Assembly (NCBI RefSeq): GCF_016918565.1
Contig: NZ_JAFFQD010000007.1
Location: 1 to 64,000, forward strand
Source of the DNA: Desulfogranum marinum
GTDB taxonomy: Bacteria; Desulfobacterota; Desulfobulbia; Desulfobulbales; Desulfobulbaceae
Reading direction: 5' to 3'
DNA: 64,000 bases
This document shows positions 27,750 to 35,638 of the stretch, one piece after another. Position 1 is the first letter of the stretch, and each line of letters begins with the position of its first letter. The notes beneath the pieces were generated by a model. That model saw only the letters and a program-made list of their open reading frames with translations. It had not been told where the DNA came from and made no database searches. The translations under genes and the position numbers were made by a program.

Positions 27750-29106
27750 CTTGCAGTTCCTTGCTACTGTGAGAATTCTCTTCGGCGCCAGAGGAGTTAT
27801 CATACTGGTTTTCAAGATCATTTACCAGTTCTTCGAAGCTAAATTGTATAGCTTCAGGATCCTCATCTGCTGCTGCTTCAATTTCAGATAGTTTGACATC
27901 AGGGTTTAATGATGCACTCAATGGACTGGCTGCCATTACGATAAATTCACCCTGTTCCTCCGGCTGAACATCTACCCTTTGGGTTGAACGCCAGAGTGCA
28001 AAAATTGCGACCGTGCTTAACATCACACCCAGACTTCCATAAAAAGCCTGCGGGCCAAATATCTCCATAAAAAAGGCGGTAACAGGAGAGCCTATTGTAG
28101 CTCCCAACGCACTCAACAGCACTAGAGTCCCACTGGCGGCAACCATTTGGGTAGGTGTCAGGTAATCATTGGTGTAAACGCAGCATAGGGAATACAAAGG
28201 CATGGCCAATCCTCCAACAGTGGCAATAATTACATAGAGCAAAATGCCTCCTCCTGTAAAAGTCATAGCGACAAAGGATACTGCAGCTCCCCCCGTACAA
28301 CTGAAAATAATTACCTTGATTGGTCCACAATGATCCGAAAGCCAGCCCAGTGGGTACTGGAAAAAGAATCCGCCAAAAATGAGTGTACCCATAAAAAGAG
28401 AAACATCCTTTACTGACAAACCAATGTCGGTGGCATACACAGCCCCCATACCAAAAAAGGTACCTATCGTCATTCCTGTGATAAACATGCCAAATGCCCC
28501 AAGCGGCGAGACCTGGTAAAGTTTTAAAATACCGACATGTTCAAGAATGCCGAATTGGGGCACACGTGCCGTCGATAACAGAATCGGAATCACAGCTAAA
28601 CTGATCAGAAATGAGACCAGAACGAATAACTCAAAACCGGAAGGATGGAAAAGGTTTAATAACATTTGCCCACCTGCCATCCCACCAAGGGAGACGAGCA
28701 TGTAGAAACTTAGCAATTTTCCTCGTGTTCCATTCTCGGCTGCTTCGTTAATCCAACTTTCTGTAACTATATAAGTGCCGGAATAGGCAAACCCTGTAAC
28801 GAGACGCATTGTCCACCATATCCAGGGATCAACAAAAACGGCCTGTACAAGGATTGAAGTGGATGCAAGTGATGCCAGAGCAGCAAACGTGCGAATATGA
28901 CCAACCTGGCCAATGAATTTGGGTACTATATTGCATCCAGCAATAAGGCCAAGGAAATAGCCGGACATTACAAAACCAGTAATGGTTGTCCCAAAACCCT
29001 CCAAAGAAGCACGCACCCCTAGAAGGGTTGCCTGTAATCCATTTCCCAGCATGATTAGTCCCATGCCTAAAAACAGTGCCCAGCAGTTGGAAATAACACT
29101 CAGCAT
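27742..29106 (-). CDS. MFS transporter of the polyamine operon
   Basis: The 454-residue protein has twelve predicted membrane segments. The N-terminal half has 'LFLGMGLIMLGNGLQATLLG' and 'MSGYFLGLIAGCNIVPKFIG', close to the YcaD-like MFS type. The signature loop is 'RLVTGFAYSGTYIVTESWIN'. The second half contains 'YPLGWLSDHCGPIKVIIF'. A long acidic C-terminal tail (residues 390-454, rich in E and D) is unusual and probably cytosolic. Being first in the operon and overlapping speA by 8 bp suggests a role in moving arginine, agmatine or a polyamine, but that is inference from context only. Confidence 0.85.
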   Translation of the reverse strand: MLSVISNCWALFLGMGLIMLGNGLQATLLGVRASLEGFGTTITGFVMSGYFLGLIAGCNIVPKFIGQVGHIRTFAALASLASTSILVQAVFVDPWIWWTMRLVTGFAYSGTYIVTESWINEAAENGTRGKLLSFYMLVSLGGMAGGQMLLNLFHPSGFELFVLVSFLISLAVIPILLSTARVPQFGILEHVGILKLYQVSPLGAFGMFITGMTIGTFFGMGAVYATDIGLSVKDVSLFMGTLIFGGFFFQYPLGWLSDHCGPIKVIIFSCTGGAAVSFVAMTFTGGGILLYVIIATVGGLAMPLYSLCCVYTNDYLTPTQMVAASGTLVLLSALGATIGSPVTAFFMEIFGPQAFYGSLGVMLSTVAIFALWRSTQRVDVQPEEQGEFIVMAASPLSASLNPDVKLSEIEAAADEDPEAIQFSFEELVNDLENQYDNSSGAEENSHSSKELQDE

Positions 29107-29501
29107 TTAATATTCTTACCCTTTGAAGGCGTTGTTGGTGTTTTTGTTGAGGCGGTCATTAGTTATGAAATTTAGTTATGAAATTAAATTTGAGTGATTA
29201 CCGGATTCAAACTACCTAAGCCTGAATGATATCAGCATCCTTTCGAGGTGCGATGCTCCTCATCATTTCAAAGAAGAAATCAAATGCTCTACTGCCAGGC
29301 CTGACGTATACCCAATCGGTGTTGTGTCAGTAGCTATATTCTGTGGTGAATTGTAGTACTTGAAAGTTATTGCGGAATAATAGAAAAAGAGCAAGAAGCC
29401 GGAAGTAATTATAACCAGCTCATTGCCCTCTTTGATTTATTTACGTGTCTGTCTGACACTTAGTCGCTTTTTGAAGCAATCGAGGAAACACCTGTCATCG
29501 T
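29107..29501. other. Intergenic region upstream of the polyamine operon
   Basis: These 395 bp separate the MFS gene start (29106) from the end of a LysW-like gene (29502), both on the minus strand. It holds an exact 13-bp tandem repeat at 29159-29184. No gene is supported. The promoter of the polyamine operon should lie here, but no strong consensus is seen. Confidence 0.4.
29159..29184. repeat. Tandem 13-bp direct repeat upstream of the polyamine operon
   Basis: TTAGTTATGAAAT is repeated twice without a gap, 53-78 bp upstream of the MFS start codon. The placement fits an operator or a transcription factor half-site pair. Confidence 0.45.
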
Positions 29502-29732
29502 TTAATAATCGTCAAAATGCATCTCCTCACAATAATCGTCTGTGTTGTACCTGTCTTCAATCATATCAAATCGTATGGGATCTATAGAGGAAATTGTATA
29601 TTCCGTACCACACTCATAGCAGACGATTTCATCACCTACGTCGAAATAGTATTCAACTGGAATGTAATCTAAGCAGATCTGACATTTACCAAATCTCCCC
29701 CTGTCGCCCTGGCGTTCATTAAATTTCCCCAT
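29502..29732 (-). CDS. LysW-like small zinc-ribbon protein, copy 1
   Basis: The 76-residue protein has four cysteines in two CxxC pairs (C17/C20 and C38/C41). The order 'KCQICLDYIPVEYY', 'VGDEIVCYECGTEYTISSID', 'PIRFDMIED' is that of LysW, the amino-group carrier protein of lysine and arginine biosynthesis, including the acidic end. LysW ends in EDWGE; here the tail is EMHFDDY instead. The paralog at 32162-32392 aligns without gaps, 44 of 76 residues identical, with the same tail. The start has GAGGA upstream. No LysX, ArgX or other partner enzyme lies nearby, so a carrier role is unproved. It could also be a plain zinc ribbon. A sigma-54 promoter candidate lies at 29786-29801. Confidence 0.8.
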   Translation of the reverse strand: MGKFNERQGDRGRFGKCQICLDYIPVEYYFDVGDEIVCYECGTEYTISSIDPIRFDMIEDRYNTDDYCEEMHFDDY

Positions 29733-29785
29733 GCTATCCTCACATATTTGTTAACAGCGAACAACAAAGCTAATGCGGAGATGTA

Positions 29786-29801
29786 TTTTCAAAGACTGTG
29801 C
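29786..29801 (-). promoter_or_regulatory. Sigma-54 (-24/-12) promoter candidate for LysW-like copy 1
   Basis: On the minus strand the site reads AGGCACAGTCTTTGAA: AGGCAC, five bases, TTGAA. The consensus is TGGCAC-N5-TTGCA. The GC at -12 is GA here, and this same change occurs in the matching site at 32451-32466. Transcription would start near 29775, about 43 bases before the ATG. Confidence 0.55.
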
Positions 29802-29889
29802 CTAACATTGAGTTTTCTTGTAATCGCTTGTAAATAATAGAGAAATTAAACTCCCAGAGTAAAACGACGAGGCAAGTGGATTGACGCAA

Positions 29890-29990
29890 TAATTCCGATT
29901 AGTGGAGTAAAATGCAGAGAACAACCTGTAACATTTTGTTTTTTAAACAAATTATATTCTTTTTCCGAATTAAAATTTTTATTCCGATTT
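29890..29990. promoter_or_regulatory. Cluster of CCGAT-type motifs upstream of LysW-like copy 1 (possible activator sites)
   Basis: Three related sites lie 90-190 bp upstream of the sigma-54 promoter candidate: AATTCCGATTA at about 29890, TTTTTCCGAATT at 29960 and TTATTCCGATTTTTT at about 29978. The last overlaps the 3' end of the activator gene. The same core with A/T-rich flanks occurs at a similar distance upstream of copy 2. This fits upstream activator sequences for an enhancer-binding protein. Confidence 0.45.
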
Positions 29991-31379
29991 TTTAAAGTCC
30001 TCCTTTTTCAAGCCGTGTATTTTCATTTTATTGTACAATGCCCGTGGGGTTAATCCTGCAAGTTGTGCAGCCTCACCTATCCGTCCATCTTTGAAGTCAA
30101 GAAGCTCGACCAAATACTTTCTTTCTGCGGACTGTGATAGCAGTTTTTTGTACGATTTCAGGGTAGTCCCTGGGCGGAATGCATTATCAGTTAAGTTGGT
30201 TACATCAACTGAAGTGTCAGCAATGGGAATGCCTGGTATTTGAATGAGTTCTGCCTCTATCGTATGCTCAACAGTCAGCATTACGGCTCGTTCAATCACA
30301 TTTTGCAGTTCTCTCACATTGCCGAACCATGGGACGGATAGGAGCAGGTTCATGGCCCTATTATCTAATCCTGTAACGTAGTCCCGTCCGTTTCTCTTCT
30401 TTTTATTTACAAAGTGCTGGACAAGGATTGGTATATCCTCCGGTCTGTCTCTCAGCGGTGGAATATGAATTTGAAAAACAGAGAGGCGGTAATAGAGGTC
30501 TGAACGAAGACTGCCTGAATGCAAAAGTTCTGTTGGATCAGTATTGGTTGCAGCAATAACCCTGAAATCGGTACAAATATCAACATTACTGCCTAGTCTT
30601 TGCAAGCTCCGTTCTTGAAGCACACGTAAGAGGCGGATTTGCATAGCCTGTGACATAGCTTCTACTTCGTCGAGGAATAAAGTACCTCCGGCAGCGTGCT
30701 CGATTTTACCGACACGACGGCCTGTCGCTCCGGTAAAAGCACCTTTTTCATATCCAAAAAGTTCTGATTCAAGGAGTGAGTCAGGTAGTGCTCCGCAATT
30801 AACCGCCATAAATGGGCCGGATTTCCTGCGCGATTCATTGTGGAAAATATTTGCCAACAACTCTTTGCCTGTACCGGTTTCACCAATTAAAAATACCGGA
30901 GATTCAGTTGGAGCAACATCTTTCACGAGGTCGACCAAATTCTCCATTAATGGACTTTTAGTTACAATTGTTTCAAGACCTGGTTGCTGGTGGATGTATC
31001 CGGCGAGATATCGTTCCTTGTTTTGTTCCTTTTTATTATTCATCAACTCAAGGAATAACGTTTTACATTCCATCAGATTATTTTTGCTCAGAAAATGAGT
31101 CTTCCCCGGCCAACGTGATGGTTGGTCTTGTAAATTGTCATGCTCACCCACCACTATTATTTGTGGCACAGAGTGGGCCGTGGCTAGTTCTTCAATAGAC
31201 AGTTCGTGAAGATCTTGATGGATAGCGTCAATGATCCATGCATCAAATATCCGAGAGAATGCGGTAGAATAAAACTCATTGGCGGAGTTTATATTAAGAA
31301 GTCTGCAGTCGCTTGAAGTAAACACACGTTGTAGTTTTTCCAGAATATCAGTTAAACCAAATACCAGTATATTATGCAT
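29979..31379 (-). CDS. Sigma-54-dependent transcriptional activator with degenerate receiver-like domain
   Basis: The 466-residue protein has three parts. Residues 1-110 look like a receiver domain (D51 at the phospho-acceptor position in 'FDAWIIDAIHQ', a lysine in 'HFLSKNN'), but the acidic pair expected near residue 8 is replaced by 'LVFGLTD'. Residues 140-370 are the AAA+ domain with Walker A 'LIGETGTGKELLA', the sigma-54 contact loop GAFTGA, Walker B 'GTLFLDEVEAM' and 'RSDLYYRLSVFQIHIPPL'. Residues 425-460 form a Fis-type helix-turn-helix ('IGEAAQLAGLTPRALYNKM'). It lies between the two LysW-like genes, each of which has a sigma-54 promoter candidate and CCGAT-type motifs upstream. It is probably their activator. 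No histidine kinase gene is adjacent. Confidence 0.95.
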   Translation of the reverse strand: MHNILVFGLTDILEKLQRVFTSSDCRLLNINSANEFYSTAFSRIFDAWIIDAIHQDLHELSIEELATAHSVPQIIVVGEHDNLQDQPSRWPGKTHFLSKNNLMECKTLFLELMNNKKEQNKERYLAGYIHQQPGLETIVTKSPLMENLVDLVKDVAPTESPVFLIGETGTGKELLANIFHNESRRKSGPFMAVNCGALPDSLLESELFGYEKGAFTGATGRRVGKIEHAAGGTLFLDEVEAMSQAMQIRLLRVLQERSLQRLGSNVDICTDFRVIAATNTDPTELLHSGSLRSDLYYRLSVFQIHIPPLRDRPEDIPILVQHFVNKKKRNGRDYVTGLDNRAMNLLLSVPWFGNVRELQNVIERAVMLTVEHTIEAELIQIPGIPIADTSVDVTNLTDNAFRPGTTLKSYKKLLSQSAERKYLVELLDFKDGRIGEAAQLAGLTPRALYNKMKIHGLKKEDFKKSE

Positions 31380-32161
31380 GGCAGTTGAACCTTAATTAAG
31401 TGAGAAGGACTTTTTCGGATACAATCGTTTTATTTTTCGCTATTCACTCGCAATTTCCCAGATACAAGTAAGTAGGTTTAAATTGACATGAATGTAACTG
31501 AAAACACCACTTTTATTGCACGGTTGCATAAAGCTGGCCAGGCAGCTTAGAGCAACAGAGAAAAAGATACTTAGGAAAATCTGTTCCATTGAGTATCAAT
31601 GGGATAAAGATACCAATCTTTATCGTCTATCACATCCTATTATCTTATCCGATTCCCCACAATGCTCAGCCGCTTTTTTTATGAGCTTCCGGTAGGGAGG
31701 CCCGCACATAGGGGAACATGGGTATCATTTGCGCAGATCAACTCTTCGATTAAACTGATAGCATACAACAACGAGATATCGGGGAGTCTATCGGAATTAA
31801 ACCAGCAGTGACAGGTCTTTTGCGTTTGGTGCGGAAGGAACGAGCATCTCTGAATTTACAACCGATAGTTCATTAAAGTGATGCTATGGGGCAAAGGGGA
31901 TACGCGGCGAAGCGATCTCTGAGTATTTAATTGTGAAAAACACGTCCGGTACTGATGCACGAAACCACTCAGTCCATGTCGTAGCTTTGTGGACAAAAAT
32001 AATTTATTCGGTGCAATCGGTGGCAATGCAAGGAACAAACGTAGAATGAAAATAAAGCAGTCATTTTTACTGAACTACATAAAATGAAAAGACCGAATGA
32101 ACACGTCCGGTCTTTTTTATAAATAATTGCTACATGGGATGTAATACGCTGCTGTTGATGA
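31380..32161. other. 780-bp gene-free stretch between the activator and LysW-like copy 2
   Basis: No coding frame is convincing. The activator's own promoter should lie near its left end; a TTTTTCGGAT motif at about 31411 resembles the CCGAT motifs in reversed core form. A terminator-like hairpin lies at 32087-32116. The remaining bases look like decayed sequence. Confidence 0.4.
32087..32116. terminator. Terminator hairpin after LysW-like copy 2
   Basis: AAAAGACCG pairs with CGGTCTTTT around a 12-base loop, and T-runs follow on both strands (CTTTTTT on plus, CTTTTCATTTT on minus). It lies 46 bp after the stop of the LysW-like gene and would end its short transcript. Confidence 0.7.
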
Positions 32162-32392
32162 TCAATAATCATCAAAGTGCATTTCGCCGAAGTAGTCATC
32201 TTGTTCGTAATAATCTCCGGACATTTCCATTTTGACAGGGCTTTTGGATATGAGCGTATACTCTGTTCCACATTCATAGCAGATGATTTCATCACCTTTG
32301 TTGAAATAGTATTCAACTGGAATGTTGTTTAGGCAAATTTGACACTTGGCAAATCTTTCGGCATCCACAGTGTGGTGTTTCTTCTTAGTCAT
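32162..32392 (-). CDS. LysW-like small zinc-ribbon protein, copy 2
   Basis: The 76-residue paralog of the protein at 29502-29732 starts MTKKKHHTVDAERFAKCQIC. It keeps all four cysteines (C17, C20, C38, C41), the block 'GDEIICYECGTEYT', and the identical C-terminal EMHFDDY. It differs mainly in the first 12 residues and in the linker (residues 50-64). The ribosome binding site is strong (GGAGAAGAG). Its own sigma-54 promoter candidate and terminator make it a single-gene transcript. The conserved tail and length point to a function tied to the C-terminus, as in LysW, where the terminal glutamate carries the substrate. No ligase gene is near. Confidence 0.8.
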   Translation of the reverse strand: MTKKKHHTVDAERFAKCQICLNNIPVEYYFNKGDEIICYECGTEYTLISKSPVKMEMSGDYYEQDDYFGEMHFDDY

Positions 32393-32450
32393 AATCTCTT
32401 CTCCTCATTTTATTATAATCTCAACCCTGAGTTGGTTGTGAAAATGGACA

Positions 32451-32466
32451 ATCAAGGAGTGTGCCA
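32451..32466 (-). promoter_or_regulatory. Sigma-54 (-24/-12) promoter candidate for LysW-like copy 2
   Basis: On the minus strand the site reads TGGCACACTCCTTGAT: a perfect TGGCAC, five bases, TTGAT. Only the C of the -12 GC is changed. Transcription would start near 32440, about 48 bases before the ATG at 32392. The spacing to the start codon matches that of copy 1 within a few bases. Confidence 0.65.
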
Positions 32467-32620
32467 AATAAGAATAAAACCTATAACACTTTGTAATATT
32501 GATAAAAAATCATTTTTCTTCGTTGGTTAGAGGGTATTTCTGCTGGAAGAAGGGCTTCCGAATTTAAAACAAAGAAAAGAAGGTTTGAATGGTAACTTAC
32601 TGCAATTAAAAGAAATGTAA

Positions 32621-32678
32621 ATTTTTCCGATTTGTGTTTATTTTTCCGATTTTTTAAATATAAAAAGGATTTTTCCGG
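32621..32678. promoter_or_regulatory. Triple ATTTTTCCG motif cluster (possible enhancer for the sigma-54 promoter)
   Basis: ATTTTTCCGATTT at 32621, ATTTTTCCGATTTTT at 32640 and ATTTTTCCGG at 32669 form three directly repeated sites, 155-215 bp upstream of the -24 box. That is the usual distance for enhancer-binding proteins. The flanks are A/T-rich. Related motifs lie upstream of copy 1. Confidence 0.5.
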
Positions 32679-33071
32679 CTCAAGCGCATTTTTGCCTTGA
32701 CGGCCTGTTGGTTAAAAATTTACAGGGAACTTTTTTAGCAAAATAACTCGTTTTTTTACGATGAAAACCTCTTTACTCTCTTGGGAGTGCTAATAATCTT
32801 AACACAAATGCGAGTTGCGACTGATTCCCGTTGTCACACTCCAGTATAATTAGCTGACATCGCTGATATTATCTTGAATTATATTTTTCGACAATAACTT
32901 TGATAGTCATGGCATACAGGTGAAATATGGACTTTTAGAAATCAGATATAACAGAAAAAAGGTCATATCAAAGCCGGCGCTTAGCCGGTTAAGAGATTTA
33001 CGAATAAGGTCTACCTAGCCCTGAGAACTGAAAGGCTGCCTCCTCAAAATTAAACTCTCTGGAAATTCAGT

Positions 33072-33716
33072 TTATGACTGCCAGCGTTCCTGTAAAACAA
33101 GCATGTTTTTGCTGTGGGTTAAAATCACAATCTCGTCATTTACACGAAATTTTGTATCATTATCGGCATGTGAAAATTCTCCATCACGATAATAGCAAAT
33201 GACTCTTGCATCGAAAGGCAGGTGTAAATCTTTGACCGCAACAGCCTCTTCTTGTTTGGCTACAAAGGAAAATAGTCGAGCCTCTCCCTTGACAACCCTT
33301 GATAGTTCAACGCTTTCACCTACATCAACCATGTCCGCTAGATAACGGCTTATCGTCAGCAATGGAATGATGGTATCTTTGAGGCCAAGTTCATGACAGA
33401 TACTCTCATATTGTTGATCACCAATGCTCGTAACGACGCGATTGAAACCAAGTGAACGTCCGACTAGGCTTGCGATAACGTTCACTTGGTCGCTGTTGGT
33501 CAGGCAAAACAAAAAGTCTGTTTGAGCTGGATTCACCTCGCTCAGAAGGTTTGGGTGGCTGCCATCACCATGCAGAAAGCTACAGTCCATATCTTTGGAT
33601 AATTCATCTATTTTTAACTTGTTTCGCTCAACAATGATAACTTCGTGCCCTTTTTTTATGAGCACCCTAGCTGTTCCAATGCTAACTTTTCCGGCTCCAA
33701 TAAATACTATTCTCAT
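33072..33716 (-). CDS. trkA: TrkA-type potassium uptake regulatory protein (RCK)
   Basis: The start is the ATG at 33716 (MRIVFIGAGKVSIGTARVLI), overlapping the trkH stop by four bases (ATGA) and preceded by GAGGG. The 214-residue product has one TrkA-N Rossmann domain (G-A-G-K-V-S-I-G, acidic E at the end of strand 2 in 'HEVIIVERN', 'DCSFLHGDGSHPNLL', 'TDFLFCLTNSDQVNVI') and one TrkA-C domain (residues about 135-214, ending 'RVNDEIVILTHSKN'). This is the single-unit form, half the size of E. coli TrkA. It gates the TrkH channel subunit by nucleotide binding. Confidence 0.93.
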   Translation of the reverse strand: MRIVFIGAGKVSIGTARVLIKKGHEVIIVERNKLKIDELSKDMDCSFLHGDGSHPNLLSEVNPAQTDFLFCLTNSDQVNVIASLVGRSLGFNRVVTSIGDQQYESICHELGLKDTIIPLLTISRYLADMVDVGESVELSRVVKGEARLFSFVAKQEEAVAVKDLHLPFDARVICYYRDGEFSHADNDTKFRVNDEIVILTHSKNMLVLQERWQS

Positions 33717-35182
33717 AGGCCCTCTATTCTTCTTCCAAACCAAGTACGTGGATACAGCAATACTAACCAGGCAATGATTTCAAGCCTCCCCAACAGCATG
33801 TCAACGCATAAAACCCATTTAAGCAGGGTGGGCAAGGCTGCACTCGTGATTCCTGTGGATAAGCCTACCGTCCCTAGTGCCGATGCCACCTCAAATAAAG
33901 AATCTATCGGATTGTACCCCATTGCTACAAAAGGGAGCCATGAAAAGGCTAAAATAGCGATGAACAATAAAATGAGTATCAAAGCTGTATGGATTTCTTC
34001 ATCATGCAATTGATGGTTGGCGATCCTGTGTTCAATAACTGCATGTTTCGGCAGACAGGTCCGAAGGAGAAGCACGTGTACGAAGTTCATGGCTATCAGT
34101 AGCCGCAGAATTTTGAATCCGCCTGCAGTTGATTCCACACCACCACCCACTAGCATTGAAAAAGTAAGCAAAAGCTTTGACGTCACATCAAGCTCAGCAG
34201 GTGAGATTGAAGAAAATCCTGATGTTGTCTGTGCAGAAAAAGCAAGTAAAGGAGCATGGTGAAGTATTTGTGACCACGTCATGCTCCCATTTACTCTCAT
34301 AGATGCACTCACAAATAACGACATCACCAAAGAAGCTACCAAGATAGCTTTGAGTTGAAATAATCCCACGTTATCGCGATGTTTTTTAGAGAACAATCGA
34401 TAGTAAAAAGTCAACGGGACTGCAGCGCATATACACACTAATGTTATCCACACTTGTACCGGCCAATTGAAGTTTTCTAAACTTTTGGTATCTGGAGCAA
34501 AGCCTCCGGTCGAAACTGCCGAGAAAGAATAAAGGAGGGCGTCGAACAAATTAATTCCAACCAACAAGGATCCGAAGACGGCTACAACTGTGAGAATGCT
34601 ATAAACTTTAAAAACTCGCCGGGCGTGTGCTCGTGTACCTCCGACTAAATCATCCTTTTCTGTTCCTGTGGCTGCTAAACTTTTTGTTACCAAACCAGGT
34701 TGCATAATGAACGCTAGAGAAAGTACGACGATACCAAGTCCACCATACCATTGCATCCAAGCACGTGTGAAAAGGAAGGTCATCGGTGCATCAACGAGCG
34801 TAGTCTTCGTGCTCAACCCTGTTGTCGTGACACCTGAGACAGCTTCAAAAAATGCGTCCAGAAAACTTAACTCAGAGCTCATCATAGGGTAGGCCATAAC
34901 AAGCGGCGTGAAAAAAAACATGAGGACTACTAAAACCAACCCCTCATTGACTTGCATATTGGCAGGGGGTTTCATCCGAGCTGTCCCAATCCATAGACCA
35001 GTAAGACAGCATATTACAATAGTATATCTCAGAGCGGCAAGACTCTCCCCGGATATCAAAGACACAAGCAAAGGTGCTAATGTCAATATGGCAAGAATAA
35101 GGTTCATTTGACCGAAATACTTAAAGACTACATAAAGCCGTACGGCGTACCTGAGCCCGCTTGCTTGGTTGGCCAAAATCAA
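33713..35182 (-). CDS. trkH: TrkH-type potassium channel subunit
   Basis: The 489-residue membrane protein has four M1-P-M2-like repeats. Filter segments are seen as 'FEAVSGVTTTGLSTKTTL', 'YSFSAVSTGGFAPDTKSL', 'AQTTSGFSSISPAELD' and 'FEVASALGTVGLSTGIT'. It forms a potassium uptake channel with TrkA, encoded next with overlapping stop and start. The start is a TTG at 35182, preceded by AAAAGGA; an internal ATG at 35107 would remove 25 residues. Confidence 0.92.
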   Translation of the reverse strand: MILANQASGLRYAVRLYVVFKYFGQMNLILAILTLAPLLVSLISGESLAALRYTIVICCLTGLWIGTARMKPPANMQVNEGLVLVVLMFFFTPLVMAYPMMSSELSFLDAFFEAVSGVTTTGLSTKTTLVDAPMTFLFTRAWMQWYGGLGIVVLSLAFIMQPGLVTKSLAATGTEKDDLVGGTRAHARRVFKVYSILTVVAVFGSLLVGINLFDALLYSFSAVSTGGFAPDTKSLENFNWPVQVWITLVCICAAVPLTFYYRLFSKKHRDNVGLFQLKAILVASLVMSLFVSASMRVNGSMTWSQILHHAPLLAFSAQTTSGFSSISPAELDVTSKLLLTFSMLVGGGVESTAGGFKILRLLIAMNFVHVLLLRTCLPKHAVIEHRIANHQLHDEEIHTALILILLFIAILAFSWLPFVAMGYNPIDSLFEVASALGTVGLSTGITSAALPTLLKWVLCVDMLLGRLEIIAWLVLLYPRTWFGRRIEGL

Positions 35183-35638
35183 ATCCTTTTATTTTATAAA
35201 TGGGGAGAGCACCTATTCTGCACCTCTGAATACATTATACGGCAGTACGGTGTATTCGATAAAGTTTTTTGTTCAGTCGATGGTGTGTTGGTAATTTTTT
35301 CTTTATGGTCATTAAACCGGACGGCCGACGTATAATACTTGAAAATTTGCAGTCTTTTGGGATGTTGAAAATTTGGGTAGAAAATCTTCATTCCAAAATA
35401 ATTCCAGAGCACCAATGAAGTGTCATTGAAAAATCGGCACTGCTGGAGCTAAATACTTTTCATTTTTGCATAAGCCACAATAGCTTGATCGTCATTCTCA
35501 TTTAATGTGGCCCTGGTATCATTATTACTGCCTCTGCGGGTAATCGTTATTCCTCGCCCAAAAAAAAGCCCGCATGGGGTGACCATACGGGCTTAAGCAA
35601 CTTAGACAAAGGTAATGGCTCGAATTACATACTCGAGA
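35183..35638. other. Intergenic stretch between trkH and the cytochrome gene
   Basis: Nothing coding is supported in these 455 bp. The right-hand part holds the terminator of the cytochrome gene (35560-35593), and the trkH promoter should be in the left-hand part. Confidence 0.4.
35560..35593 (-). terminator. Rho-independent terminator of the cytochrome gene
   Basis: On the minus strand AGCCCGTATGG pairs with CCATGCGGGCT around a 5-base loop, with eight Ts after the stem. It lies 46 bp after the stop at 35639. It follows the second half of the cytochrome frame, which supports the reading that transcription is meant to cover the part after the in-frame TGA. Confidence 0.85.

Larger units (their letters stand above)
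32393..33071. other. Regulatory region upstream of LysW-like copy 2, no gene
   Basis: The 680 bp contain the sigma-54 promoter candidate (32451-32466), the CCGAT motif cluster (32621-32678), A/T-rich sequence suited to DNA bending, and a hairpin (CCGGC / GCCGG at 32974-32988) that could end the trkH-trkA transcript. No open frame is supported. Confidence 0.5.

Noticed and set aside
31856-32316. Short frames between the activator and LysW-like copy 2
   Set aside because: They overlap each other and the LysW-like gene in other frames, and no family resemblance was found.
32785-32793. CIRCE heat-shock operator (GAGTGCTAA)
   Set aside because: Only one half-site is present. The matching TTAGCACTC arm nine bases away is missing.
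35194-35415. 73-residue frame between trkH and the cytochrome gene
   Set aside because: There is no binding site and no recognisable motif. The amino acid mix looks like translated non-coding DNA.
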